Source of the DNA: Candidatus Celaenobacter antarcticus
GTDB lineage: Bacteria; Cloacimonadota; Cloacimonadia; JGIOTU-2
Direction of reading: 5' to 3'
Assembly: GCA_030765865.1 (NCBI GenBank)
Contig: JAVCDK010000095.1
Coordinates: 1 to 34,571 of the forward strand
DNA length: 34,571 bases
Positions 25,970 to 34,571 of this stretch are shown piece after piece. The translations under genes were made by a program, and so were the position numbers. The notes below the pieces were generated by a model that made no database searches, was not told the origin of the DNA, and was given only the letters and a program-made list of their open reading frames with translations. Position 1 is the first letter of the stretch. The number at the start of each line of letters is the position of its first letter.

Positions 25970-26601
25970 TTAAATAGCATACGGACCCGGAATCAATCTC
26001 CAACCCCAGACATATTCCAGAATTGTCCAAGCAGTTAAAAGCCCGAAATATGACCAGAACATTACTGAGTTAATTTGTTTATTTCTCCTTACTTTATAAA
26101 TAGAAAGCCCTGTTAAAATTAAGAAAACTCCACACATTATGTATGTTGTGAAATGAGTTCGGGAAAGCACTTCATATTGGAAGATCATTATATAATGCAT
26201 AGACCAGATGAACAGGAAACTGGAAAGAGAGAATTGAACAGAAATCTGTAAATGCTTTCTCAAATTCAGGAATAGAAAAATCATTAATCCGAGTACAGCT
26301 AGGAAATTCCAATGAGCGATTTCAACAGTTGCATCTCTGATGAATAAATCAGCATTTTCAAGAAATTCACCGAAAAATCTCCAGAGAAAAATTCCGCTGA
26401 TGATTGCTCCAAAAATTATTTGTTTTCATTTTTTGGGAAATGATAAAGAGATAGATTCCCAACCCAAGCAAAAACAGGCCTGCAAGTAGATAAGGGATCT
26501 TACCTGTCCGGCAGGTGATAACCAAAAGCATATAAGTAATACCCGAAGAAAAAGATTGAGAGTAGGACTGCATTAAGTGCGATCTTTTTTGGATTATTCA
26601 T
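25970..26601 (-). pseudogene. Integral membrane protein gene broken by two frameshifts
   Basis: A strong GGAGG site (26608-26612) and ATG at 26601 open MNNPKKIALNAVLLSIFFFG, which stops after 32 codons in a CCGGAC palindrome. Coding continues in a second frame (KIPYLLAGLFLLGLGIYLFI), then switches to a third near an A/T-rich run around 26420. From there it continues (IIFGAIISGIFLWRFFGEFL) to the stop at 25970. Joined, the pieces give about 210 residues with six or so membrane helices; the family is not recognised. Indels from assembly error in homopolymers would give the same picture. A Fur-type box lies upstream at 26674-26692. Confidence 0.65.
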
Positions 26602-26673
26602 TTTTCACCTCCCTTCTTTTTATTTTTTAATCCGATATTAGCCAACATAAATTATAAATTTTGATCTAATAAA

Positions 26674-26692
26674 ATTAAGACTCAATCTCAAT
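26674..26692 (-). promoter_or_regulatory. Second iron-box-like site, upstream of the broken membrane gene
   Basis: ATTAAGACTCAATCTCAAT matches the palindrome in front of fur (29141-29159) at 16 of 19 positions. It lies about 75 bp upstream of the ATG at 26601, and the minus strand has TATAAT between the two. A shared Fur-family regulator is inferred. Confidence 0.45.
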
Positions 26693-26719
26693 TAAAAGAG
26701 AAAAAAATATCTTTTTTAT

Positions 26720-28441
26720 CTACAAAACCAGATTGAGAATTCCGCCAACAATAACAGTGGAAAGGATCATTATGCCTGCGGATTTCAGCATATCTTTGAT
26801 GCCGAGTTCCTTAAGCAATATTGCAAAAGTGGCAATGCAGGGAAAGTACATGGTGAGCACGACAGAAGAAACGATCATCTGCGATTTTGAAAGCCCAAGC
26901 GGAATGAGCATTCCCACCGCGACATCCTTTCGCAAAAATCCGATAATAAGTGCTCCAACCGCCCCTTTTGGCAAGCCAAATATTCCTTTGACCACAGGCG
27001 CTGCAAGATTGCCGATGAATTTAATGACGCCCGAAAAATAAAGAATATTAACGACGAGAACACCAACAATAACAAAGGGAACAGCTTCTTTTATGAACCA
27101 AAGGACTCGCATCCAAACTTTCTTCAATAAGCCGGGAATATAGGGGAATCTGTAAGGAGGTATCTCCACGAAGATCTCAGGGCTCTCTCCTTTCATAAAT
27201 GTATTGAGAATAAGCCCAAGTACGATCCAGACAATAAAGAGAGTTCCAAACACGATAAATATCGCTCCGACTCCATAAGAGCCGACAAGCCCGAATATCA
27301 TCGCTATCTGTGCCATACAGGGAATAGCGATTGCCATAAGGGTCGCTGCAATAAATCTCTCACGCCTTGTTTCTAGGACTCTTGTTGCCAGAGCCCCGGG
27401 AACATTACACCCAATTCCAAGCAACATCGGAATGATCGCAAGCCCATGAATACCGAGTTTGTGCATGAACTTATCAATAAGTATTCCCAATCGCGGCAAA
27501 TAACCGGAATCCTCAACAAAACTTAACACAAAATAGAATGAGATTATGTATGGAAGCACCATTCCGAGCGGTACGAACAAGCCAGTCGAGAGCAGTCCAA
27601 GAGATTCAACATACGCAATAGAGCCGTTCACAAGTTTACCAAGTAAAATATCATGAAAGAATCCCGAGCCACCAAGAAGTGCTGAGAGTTTCATGAGTAC
27701 CGGAGTCCATAATTTATCAAAGAGCGGTTCCATAATATAGCCGATTATAGATTCTCCGATAAAACGAATAATGGCAAATGATATTGTGAGTATAATAATT
27801 GCAATCGGAATTCCTGCAATAGGATTTATGGAGGCATCACCAATACGCTCCCACAAAGTATGATGCCGATGTGTGAGCTGCTGTGTTTTCTCAATAATAT
27901 GCCCGATTTCATTCCAGATATTTTCTTCTTTAAATTGCAGGGTGCTGACTTTTGCCTGCTCCATAGAATCCACAAGATGCTTAATACCTTCACCTGTGAT
28001 TCCGCATGTAGTAAAGATCGGAACATCCAGTTCCTGTTTGAGCTTTTCTACATTTATAGAAACGCCGGTGTGCTTGCATTCATCCCAGAAATTCAGAACT
28101 ACGATCATCGGTATCTTTTTTTGTATCATTTGAAGGGTGAGGTGGAGATTTCGTTCTAAATTTGTCGCATCGATAATATTAAGAACAATTGCCTGCTCGT
28201 TATCTTTGATGTCATCGAGCATCTGTACTGCGACTTCTTCCGCTCGAGTGGTGGGATCTAAAGTATATATGCCGGGCACATCGATGATCTCGAAGCGCTT
28301 TCCCTCGTGTCTAAGATATCCTTTTGTAAATCCAACAGTTGTTCCTGGATAATTAGATGCAATGACATTCACGCCGGTGAGACGTGAAAATATAACACTT
28401 TTCCCTACGTTAGGATTTCCTATCAGGAGGATTTTATTCAC
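26720..28441 (-). CDS. feoB: Ferrous iron transporter FeoB
   Basis: 573-aa GTPase-coupled Fe(II) importer of the inner membrane. The N-terminal G domain has G1 GNPNVGKS (8-15), G2 region ASNYPGTTVG, G3 DVPG (54-57) and G4 NFWD (117-120). Two Gate domains follow, with the conserved Cys in GIGCNVPGALATRVLETRRE and a second Gate near RKDVAVGMLIPL. It is shorter than E. coli FeoB (773 aa), as in many anaerobes. The start is GTG at 28441 in a GTGAATAA overlap with the feoA stop. The longer in-frame start at 28480 would add 13 residues inside feoA before the G1 strand and is rejected. Confidence 0.95.
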   Translation of the reverse strand: MNKILLIGNPNVGKSVIFSRLTGVNVIASNYPGTTVGFTKGYLRHEGKRFEIIDVPGIYTLDPTTRAEEVAVQMLDDIKDNEQAIVLNIIDATNLERNLHLTLQMIQKKIPMIVVLNFWDECKHTGVSINVEKLKQELDVPIFTTCGITGEGIKHLVDSMEQAKVSTLQFKEENIWNEIGHIIEKTQQLTHRHHTLWERIGDASINPIAGIPIAIIILTISFAIIRFIGESIIGYIMEPLFDKLWTPVLMKLSALLGGSGFFHDILLGKLVNGSIAYVESLGLLSTGLFVPLGMVLPYIISFYFVLSFVEDSGYLPRLGILIDKFMHKLGIHGLAIIPMLLGIGCNVPGALATRVLETRRERFIAATLMAIAIPCMAQIAMIFGLVGSYGVGAIFIVFGTLFIVWIVLGLILNTFMKGESPEIFVEIPPYRFPYIPGLLKKVWMRVLWFIKEAVPFVIVGVLVVNILYFSGVIKFIGNLAAPVVKGIFGLPKGAVGALIIGFLRKDVAVGMLIPLGLSKSQMIVSSVVLTMYFPCIATFAILLKELGIKDMLKSAGIMILSTVIVGGILNLVL

Positions 28442-28676
28442 CAGAAATCCTCTCAACCATAATTCTTCGAGCCATACCATGCCCGAGTGCGATTTGTGAG
28501 TTTCCTACTTGAATGGTAACCGGACCATGAAAGAGCTGTGAAGAAATTTTTTTTATAACGGCATTGGTTCGCAAACCAAGAGAACTCATCCTGTTACTGA
28601 AAACTCTTCCGCCATAGTGAGAAACAATAATTGCCTTTTCGCCTTTTTTCAATTCTATAAGTGGAATTCTATTCAT
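28434..28676 (-). CDS. feoA: FeoA-domain protein
   Basis: 80-aa cytoplasmic SH3-like protein required for FeoB-dependent ferrous iron uptake. The fold is evident from IPLIELKKGEKAIIVSHYGG, RMSSLGLRTNAVIKKIS and a closing IALGHGMARRIMVERI, the usual FeoA pattern. The ATG at 28676 is preferred over the preceding TTG at 28679, with AGAGG at 28683-28687 overlapping the end of fur. The stop overlaps the feoB GTG, which gives translational coupling. Confidence 0.93.
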   Translation of the reverse strand: MNRIPLIELKKGEKAIIVSHYGGRVFSNRMSSLGLRTNAVIKKISSQLFHGPVTIQVGNSQIALGHGMARRIMVERISGE

Positions 28677-28685
28677 CAATAACCT

Positions 28686-29123
28686 CTAATTTTTTTCTTC
28701 CCGGCACTCTCTGCAAATGCCGTATATTCTGAGACTGTGACCTGTCATGTGAAATTTATTCTCTTTTGCTATCTGTTCTTGAAGCGATTCGATACCATCT
28801 GAGTGAAATTCTATGATCTTTCCGCATTTATTACATATCAAGTGATCGTGATGTGCCAAGTCTTTCACATGTTCATAGAGATAAGCACCGCTTTCCAGTT
28901 GAGTTTTGACCACAAGTCCGCTTTTCACAAGGAGATCGAGTGTGCGGTAGACGGTAGCCCTGGAGACGGTATATTCTTTTTGTTTGAGCTGCAGGTAGAG
29001 ATCATCTGCACTAAAGTGGTCAGGGTTAGAGAGCACAAAACGAGTGATCTGTTCTCGCTCCGATGACCAGAGTGAATTGTTGTTCTTTAAAAAGCTTTTG
29101 AACTGATCTATTTTTTTATTCAT
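28686..29123 (-). CDS. fur: Fur-family metalloregulator
   Basis: 145-aa repressor, usual family size. The winged helix has recognition helix SRATVYRTLDLL (54-65). The dimerisation domain has the regulatory His cluster HHDHLICNKCGK (91-102), and structural zinc Cys pairs are C97/C100 and C137/C140. Being first gene of fur-feoA-feoB suggests Fe(II) sensing; PerR or Zur cannot be excluded from sequence alone. It lies directly behind a 19-bp palindrome (29141-29159), which makes autoregulation likely. Spacing to feoA is under 10 bases. Confidence 0.9.
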   Translation of the reverse strand: MNKKIDQFKSFLKNNNSLWSSEREQITRFVLSNPDHFSADDLYLQLKQKEYTVSRATVYRTLDLLVKSGLVVKTQLESGAYLYEHVKDLAHHDHLICNKCGKIIEFHSDGIESLQEQIAKENKFHMTGHSLRIYGICRECREEKN

Positions 29124-29140
29124 TTATTACACTCTTTAAG

Positions 29141-29159
29141 ATTGAGACACAGTCTCAAT
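29141..29159 (-). promoter_or_regulatory. Palindromic Fur-type operator before fur-feoAB
   Basis: ATTGAGACACAGTCTCAAT has perfect 7-bp arms around CACAG. It lies 18 bp upstream of the fur ATG and just downstream of a TTGACA on the minus strand (about 29172-29177), so binding would block transcription. TTGAGA/TCTCAA half-sites resemble Fur boxes of several Gram-negatives. Confidence 0.65.
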
Positions 29160-29222
29160 TAGAATATATAAATGTCAATGAAAATGTTTTTGGAAACAAT
29201 TATTTTTTGAATGTGATAAAGA

Positions 29223-29253
29223 AAAGGAGCAGATGAAAAGTATCTACTCCTTT
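29223..29253 (-). terminator. Terminator of the beta-helix protein gene
   Basis: Stem AAAGGAGCAGAT / ATCTACTCCTTT (12 bp, one mismatch) with loop GAAAAGT. It lies 22 bp beyond the stop at 29275 on the minus strand and is followed there by CTTTATC. A T-run also flanks the plus-strand side, so it may work in both directions. Confidence 0.85.
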
Positions 29254-29274
29254 GATTTGTAACTTTTTTTTAGA

Positions 29275-32200
29275 TTATCGCATCAGAATCATCTTTTTAA
29301 TAGTCTCTTTTTGATTTACAGTGAGTTTGTAGAAGTATATGCCAGAACCCAATCTTTTCCCATTGCTATCATTACCATCCCATGCAATACTTCCTATGCC
29401 TGATTTCGTATCAAGTGAAAATTCCCTTACGAGTTGTCCTCTTACATTGTATATTTTAAGGTATGCGTTTTGTGTGGAAATAGGAAGTGAGAAAGAAATA
29501 GTAGTTGAGTTATTGAAGGGATTTGGGAAGTTATAATTAAGTTCAAATGCATTTCCAACATTTGGTTCTCCTTGATCGATTTCTTTAATATCAAACAACT
29601 CGGATAATAACTTATCTCTCATTGTTCGAAATTCCTTTTCTGATTTCGGTTTTAATTCTGCCATTTTTCCTATGTAACCGGACTTACCCTCGTTTTCCAT
29701 CAGCAAATAAGTATAACCCGCATCAATAACTGCATAAACCGAGTCTAATTCAGTATCCGGATCAGAAATAATATTTTCAAAAAAGCTGATCGCTTCAGGA
29801 TATTGCTCCATTTTTATCTTACAGTAGTTAGCAAGATATTGACTTAATTTTGTTCTCTCATCATTGATATTGCAGTTTGGTTCTGTGAGATAATATTCCA
29901 TGAGTGTGGAAAAGTCCCGTCCAGAAACGGTTTCCATGGGTAATAGATTCCTCATACTGAATATTGAATATTTGCTTTCTGGATATAGTTCTATTATATC
30001 TCTATAAACCTGTTTAGCAGTTTCATATTCTTCTATTTGAATTAAGGAATCTGCCGCAGCATATAATTCCTCCAGTCCTGTTAGAGTTCTAGGATCAACA
30101 GGTGGTCCTGGAATCCATATAGGTAAATACTCATACCATGCCTCAGGATGAAAACGACTGTCACCATCTCCTTCATTCCAATTCTCACACACAGTCCCCC
30201 AATAGTTATCCTTTATGTCAAATGTTACATGGAAAAGGAATTCAATAGTTCTGATTAAATACTGATCATGACTACCAGTAGTATATGCATCATCAATAAC
30301 TTTATTATAACTAATTTTTGTTGGAAAACTTGAGGTATCAAATATTAGCTCCTGATGCATATTGTCTTTGATAGTAGAATGAGGATAGTCTGGATTTCCT
30401 ATCATCGTAATTGAGCTGTTATCAAGAGCAACTATACCAACATAATTATTTTCTATTTTATTGCGCTCGCAAATATCAGCGAACGAATTATGAAGCCAGA
30501 TCCCTACCCATGAATTATTATGTATATTATTATCAGAAATAATACATTTTATAGGATTACCGCTGTTTGATATATCAAAACCACCACCACAGTTTGTAAT
30601 AACATTATTCTGAAACTCATATAATGGATAATTGTTTATTGTAACTGCATAATCACTGCAACTTTCAAAATAACAATTATTAACATCAACTTCAATATGT
30701 GCTGGCATCACATGCGGGGGCAGCCCTTTCCTGCCGCCTCTAAAAGCATAGATATTGCTATTATCAAAATTAGTATAGTCTACTTCTAAGACTAAACCCT
30801 TTTGTTCAATACCGGAATTGTTAAATTCTGAATTGCTTATCATTAAGGAACGGGAATCATTATGAATTTCACCTCTCTCAAAGGTTACATTGTTCATAAC
30901 AATCTCAGCGGCGGTATTAAATAAATACAGCCCATCCCATCGGACAGAATCCGGCGAGGTAAAGGTGACGTTATTACCGATCTCGATATCGCCATACACT
31001 TCAAAAGAGCTGTTTTCATCGAGATGCAGTGTTACGCCGTCGTTGAGGACGAGTGTTCCGCTTTCTGTAACAGTGATAGTATAATCAATAAGACAGTGTT
31101 TGTTATTCGGAACAGTAAATTGAGTATCTATAGTATCTGGTATCGACTTATGAATGCTCATCCTGATAAGCCGTCCATCACCCGGTTCTATTGGCAAGCT
31201 CGTTTCCAACTCACCAGTTTCAGATACCTGAGCAATGATTGTGTGATCTTGATAGAGTGTGTCATCTTCATACATATCAGTAAAAGAATATTCTCGCCAA
31301 GGTTCAAGATCACTAAAATAAAACGTTACTTCTTGAGGATCAGCATTTCCAAAAGCTACATTAGTATTATCAGGTATGATCTCAGGTATTAAATTACCAT
31401 CCTCATCTACAAAATCATGATATGGGAAGTTACCTCTTCTATTGACAAGCATGAAGTAGGGAATATCATTCTCAATATAAACAGAACATTCAACATATCC
31501 TTCATATTCTTCCGAGTATTCATCATGGTTATTCAAACCAGTTGGATCATATGCACATATTTCAACATTATTTAATATACCCAAATCCAAATTAATAGTG
31601 GTAAAATCAGGCATCAATGTTGAGGTTCTTTCTTCACTCCAATTAAGATGTTTGATAAAATCTTCTCCTAATTTCAAAATCTCTGCATTAGATTCTTGGA
31701 CTGAATAATACTGGTCGGTAATCCACCAACCGGCACCGTCTTCATAGTTATTAACAAGTCCTACCTGATATCGAAGAATATCATCTTTCGGTTCATCAAT
31801 ATCTGGATGGATCGGATCTCCATTTATTTCATCCTCATAGGGATCATTAGGGGAGCCCATATTTTCAAAAACATAATAAAATACACCATCTGAACCATAA
31901 CACAAAGGTAGATAGCATAACGCTTTCTGAGATTCATCAGGTGGGAGTAAGTATCCTTCCCATATAAATTCTCCATTAATTTGTCCTTTTCTACCAAAAG
32001 ATTGAGCGATAGGATAAAATTTGCTTTCTTTATACAAACACTCATTTTTAGTGCTCACATAAACTTCGTTCATTTTGTCTATCCGACCTTGAAAGCATGA
32101 CCATTTATTTGTTGTAATTGTATTCCACTTGATGGATACCAGGGATGGATACCTATCCGGCATTAATTGTGAAGGATCAACAATATAGCTATATGCTCGA

Positions 32201-33408
32201 TTTATGTTATGATGAGGATATCCATAATAATCTGCACGATACCCTCCTCTCAAGGAAACACAACACATTAGTTTTGATCCTTCTCCTTCAATTAGATTTT
32301 TGACTCTCATGTTTGCCAAGAATTGTGGTATAGATGGTTCATCCGTTCCGGCAAATCCGCATACATTTTGGTAACCGATATATTCATTTACTCGATTTTT
32401 AACTCTCATTGATACTGTACTATAGGGATCATCAAGAGCTTCAAAAACTGTATCGGTTATCAAGACATTATCAATTTCGAGTGTTCCATTATCACTATAC
32501 CAGACTACGGGACATAAATTTAATCTACTCCACTTCGGATCAAAGTTGTTGTAACCATGCATAGTATATTTTGGTATGCTATATTCAAAAGTACCAAAAT
32601 CATCTCCAATAGCACTTGCATCATCAAAGTCTTGTTTTGTAAGAGTAATTAATTCTGCAACACTTCCAGATAATGGTATTAATTCGTGAACAATTTTTCC
32701 ATTATCATCCTCTCTTAACATTTTCAGACCTATCTTACATACTTCTGTTTCTGGTGTAGGATATTCACCCTCTGGTATTTTCATTGTATATTTTATCTTG
32801 TATGTGTAATTAGATCCATAGAAATAATCACCTATTTGAGGATAAATATTCTGCTCTTTTGAATGATATAGCAAAGTATCAACAACGAACCCTTCGCCTA
32901 ATCCCTCTTCACAACGAATAAAGTATTTAGAATTGATTGAATTATTAAAATTTTCAGGATCAAAGATATCTTCTTCCTCGAAATCTCGCTGTACAGCATA
33001 ATACCACATTTCCTCTGGCCATGCATCCTCTCCTTTAAACCTGAGAGGAAAAACCGATTTTGGATCATACGAGGGTACTTCGTTATTGTTGTAATCACTA
33101 TAGTATTCAGCTTCATATTCCCAGTAATTTGATTTTGTTGCTCTTCGTAATTTGCTTTCATAACTTCGATCTCCCAAAATCACATCGATATGATGATCAT
33201 CAAAGATCAATAATTCATCATCAGCGACATAACCATCTGTAACTACATTGTAATGCGCATCTTGAAGATATGTTGCAATAGGAATAATGCTGTTTTCAAT
33301 ATTATAGTAATGTGTATAGGTTCCGATAGGATATTCATCGGAATAGTAAGAAAACAACGTGCTTGTTATTAATAAAACAAGGACGATTATGATTATTTTA
33401 CGTGACAT
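29275..33408 (-). CDS. Giant secreted beta-helix protein with C-terminal sorting domain
   Basis: 1377-aa exported protein. The signal peptide is about residues 1-19 (ending TLFS). Residues 20-760 form a large region, partly Ig- or glycosidase-like in texture, which I do not recognise. A right-handed parallel beta-helix follows at about 790-1080 (repeats such as FQNNVITNCGGGFDISNSG and NNIHNNSWVGIWLHNS). Next are TPR-like helices at about 1110-1280 (EEYETAKQVYRDIIELYPES). The last 85 residues are an Ig-like FlgD/type IX-style sorting domain starting NYNFPNPFNNSTTISFSLP and ending KKMILMR. It is probably surface-exposed and may bind or cleave polysaccharide or protein; no catalytic site is assigned. 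Confidence 0.8.
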   Translation of the reverse strand: MSRKIIIIVLVLLITSTLFSYYSDEYPIGTYTHYYNIENSIIPIATYLQDAHYNVVTDGYVADDELLIFDDHHIDVILGDRSYESKLRRATKSNYWEYEAEYYSDYNNNEVPSYDPKSVFPLRFKGEDAWPEEMWYYAVQRDFEEEDIFDPENFNNSINSKYFIRCEEGLGEGFVVDTLLYHSKEQNIYPQIGDYFYGSNYTYKIKYTMKIPEGEYPTPETEVCKIGLKMLREDDNGKIVHELIPLSGSVAELITLTKQDFDDASAIGDDFGTFEYSIPKYTMHGYNNFDPKWSRLNLCPVVWYSDNGTLEIDNVLITDTVFEALDDPYSTVSMRVKNRVNEYIGYQNVCGFAGTDEPSIPQFLANMRVKNLIEGEGSKLMCCVSLRGGYRADYYGYPHHNINRAYSYIVDPSQLMPDRYPSLVSIKWNTITTNKWSCFQGRIDKMNEVYVSTKNECLYKESKFYPIAQSFGRKGQINGEFIWEGYLLPPDESQKALCYLPLCYGSDGVFYYVFENMGSPNDPYEDEINGDPIHPDIDEPKDDILRYQVGLVNNYEDGAGWWITDQYYSVQESNAEILKLGEDFIKHLNWSEERTSTLMPDFTTINLDLGILNNVEICAYDPTGLNNHDEYSEEYEGYVECSVYIENDIPYFMLVNRRGNFPYHDFVDEDGNLIPEIIPDNTNVAFGNADPQEVTFYFSDLEPWREYSFTDMYEDDTLYQDHTIIAQVSETGELETSLPIEPGDGRLIRMSIHKSIPDTIDTQFTVPNNKHCLIDYTITVTESGTLVLNDGVTLHLDENSSFEVYGDIEIGNNVTFTSPDSVRWDGLYLFNTAAEIVMNNVTFERGEIHNDSRSLMISNSEFNNSGIEQKGLVLEVDYTNFDNSNIYAFRGGRKGLPPHVMPAHIEVDVNNCYFESCSDYAVTINNYPLYEFQNNVITNCGGGFDISNSGNPIKCIISDNNIHNNSWVGIWLHNSFADICERNKIENNYVGIVALDNSSITMIGNPDYPHSTIKDNMHQELIFDTSSFPTKISYNKVIDDAYTTGSHDQYLIRTIEFLFHVTFDIKDNYWGTVCENWNEGDGDSRFHPEAWYEYLPIWIPGPPVDPRTLTGLEELYAAADSLIQIEEYETAKQVYRDIIELYPESKYSIFSMRNLLPMETVSGRDFSTLMEYYLTEPNCNINDERTKLSQYLANYCKIKMEQYPEAISFFENIISDPDTELDSVYAVIDAGYTYLLMENEGKSGYIGKMAELKPKSEKEFRTMRDKLLSELFDIKEIDQGEPNVGNAFELNYNFPNPFNNSTTISFSLPISTQNAYLKIYNVRGQLVREFSLDTKSGIGSIAWDGNDSNGKRLGSGIYFYKLTVNQKETIKKMILMR

Positions 33409-33432
33409 AAAAAAATTCCTTTTTTTATGTTC

Positions 33433-33479
33433 ACCCTGTCAACGCAGGGTAAAGTCCGGCTATGCCGGACGGGTTGACA
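33433..33479. repeat. Nested intergenic palindromes
   Basis: Hairpin 1 is ACCCTG / CAGGGT (33433-33450). Hairpin 2 is GTCCGGC-TAT-GCCGGAC (33454-33470). An outer pair TGTCAAC / GTTGACA (33437-33443, 33473-33479) encloses hairpin 2. Much more GC-rich than its surroundings, this resembles REP-type mobile palindromes. It could act as terminator for the FG-GAP gene region or as leader of the giant gene. The rest of 33409-33599 shows nothing further. Confidence 0.55.
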
Positions 33480-33599
33480 CACAAGTACACCATTGGTGTT
33501 TTAATTTCGATATTTACATTCATAGTATGAAGATGATTGATAAATACTGATTGTATTAAGTTAACCATAATCATATTTGAACATGTTCTCAAGGGGTGC

Positions 33600-34571
33600 C
33601 TACTTTACCAAAGTTACTTTTTTTATACTCAATATCTTCTTATTACTGAATAACTTACAAAAATACACACCTGGCGGTTGTTTTTCTGTGTTCCATGTGA
33701 TCGAGACTTGGTGACTTGGAGATGGGGAGACGATGGGAATCTCCTTCATTTTTTTGCCTTTTATATTGAATATCTCAATTTGTATTTGTTCGTATTGTTG
33801 GTTTTGTTCGTTGCTAAATTTTACTGTGAAAGTAATAGTTGAATTAAATGGGTTAGGATAAGCATTAAATTCCACAGCCGGATTTGGTACTATCTCCTTT
33901 TCTGCAGCAATATTCGGGTCAGCTTCAACCAAATCGGGATTCCCGGCATAAACATAAACTTTACCGCACCAGCAGTCGTTCATACCGGATGCATAATGTC
34001 CTGTTCCTCCAGTGGCAATATCATCATAACCATCATTATTAAAATCTCCTATAGCTACTGACCATCCTAAACCAACGCCATATTCGCCTTCAATATGATA
34101 ATCAATCGTACCATTCTGACAACCAAGATAAATATAGGCATCTCCATCAACATACATACTTGGTAACCCGGCTGCAAAATCGTCTTTCCCATCTCCATTC
34201 AGATCACCAAAATCATTATTTCTGTTGACCAACCAGTCGTAAAACTCCAGGTGCATTTTTTGTTGCAGTGTTGTTTCAGATCCAAACCAGATATCAGGCC
34301 CATTACAATCTATGCCAGAATTAAAATCATCAATTCCATCTCCATTCCAGTCTCCAATTGCTATTCCTCCTGTTGTGTTATAATAAGGATTTGGAATTAT
34401 ATCTGTTAAAATTATATCAGGAATGGAATCATTTTCAGCTCCACCGAAAAACAACAGCTTTCTTACTGTTCCGTCAATATAATGTCCAATAATAAAATCA
34501 CTGAAGCTGTCATTATTAACATCCCCAATTCCATTAATTATAGTATTTTCTCTTCCAATCTGTGCGAAATA
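33600..34571 (-). CDS. Secreted FG-GAP repeat protein with sorting domain, 5' truncated
   Basis: The frame is open to the right window edge, so the N-terminus is missing and 323 residues are visible. At least four FG-GAP/integrin-alpha-type repeats carry calcium-loop motifs (GDVNNDSFSDFIIG, GDWNGDGIDDF, GDLNGDGKDDFAAG, GDFNNDGYDDIATGG), forming part of a beta-propeller. The C-terminal 90 residues are an Ig-like sorting domain with YPNPFNSTITFTVKF and the closing ILSIKKVTLVK. It is of the same secretion class as the giant gene downstream. Such proteins are usually surface adhesins or binding scaffolds. A TTG at 34454 is an internal codon, not a start. Confidence 0.85.
   Translation of the reverse strand, partial: YFAQIGRENTIINGIGDVNNDSFSDFIIGHYIDGTVRKLLFFGGAENDSIPDIILTDIIPNPYYNTTGGIAIGDWNGDGIDDFNSGIDCNGPDIWFGSETTLQQKMHLEFYDWLVNRNNDFGDLNGDGKDDFAAGLPSMYVDGDAYIYLGCQNGTIDYHIEGEYGVGLGWSVAIGDFNNDGYDDIATGGTGHYASGMNDCWCGKVYVYAGNPDLVEADPNIAAEKEIVPNPAVEFNAYPNPFNSTITFTVKFSNEQNQQYEQIQIEIFNIKGKKMKEIPIVSPSPSHQVSITWNTEKQPPGVYFCKLFSNKKILSIKKVTLVK

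Noticed and set aside
25967-26038. C-terminal 24 codons of the 91-codon frame as part of the DUF1007 protein
   Set aside because: They are antisense to the end of the membrane gene and show no family residues.
28442-28480. Longer FeoB start
   Set aside because: The 13 extra residues are read inside feoA. The GTG in the GTGAATAA overlap places the G1 motif at the usual distance from the N-terminus.

Overview
This AT-rich window comes from a Gram-negative bacterium. It encodes outer-membrane barrels, an RND/TolC efflux pump, lipoproteins and secreted proteins ending in a C-terminal 'PNPFN' Ig-like (FlgD/type IX-style) sorting domain. Those tails, tandem lineage-specific outer-membrane proteins and a secreted beta-helix giant fit the FCB superphylum, most likely a Cloacimonadota-type genome. 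That placement is inference from style, not from a marker gene. Both window edges cut genes: an acyl-CoA synthetase on the left and an FG-GAP secreted protein on the right.

Left third (1-9902). After the acyl-CoA synthetase comes the most interesting block. A sigma-54 promoter (-24 GG / -12 GC with exact 10-nt spacing) has an NtrC-like 17-bp palindrome about 110 bp upstream of it. Next come seven tightly packed plus-strand genes: a secreted Gly/Asn-rich CarboxypepD_reg-type protein, a secreted Asp-loop/His-Gly-rich protein, an outer-membrane barrel, a membrane histidine kinase, an NtrC-family sigma-54 activator, a NapH-like membrane Fe-S protein and an exported polyferredoxin. I infer a self-regulated envelope redox or metal system; I cannot name a described equivalent. 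A periplasmic Cache-domain gene and a start-less ORF fragment follow, flanked by 49/50-identical direct repeats. One repeat is the 3' end of the adjacent HD-domain phosphohydrolase gene.

Middle (10 kb-22.5 kb). A tetR - tolC - membrane fusion protein - RND pump operon runs leftward, with a MITE-like palindromic insert between tetR and tolC. Rightward lie a polytopic membrane protein with an acidic tail and class II fructose-bisphosphate aldolase. Three outer-membrane-type proteins follow, the first two being tandem paralogues. Two terminators in this stretch share the same core sequence.

Right third (22.5 kb-end). GAPDH sits behind a solitary ABC_sub_bind lipoprotein gene. A secreted FGE/sulfatase-fold protein follows. 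Next is a decayed patch: a truncated DUF1007 gene converging on a frameshifted membrane gene. The leftward fur-feoA-feoB ferrous-iron operon has a 19-bp palindrome in front of fur, and a 16/19 match to it lies in front of the broken membrane gene. The window ends with two secreted proteins with sorting domains: a 1377-aa beta-helix protein and a truncated FG-GAP repeat protein. No rRNA, tRNA, CRISPR array or transposase gene was seen.
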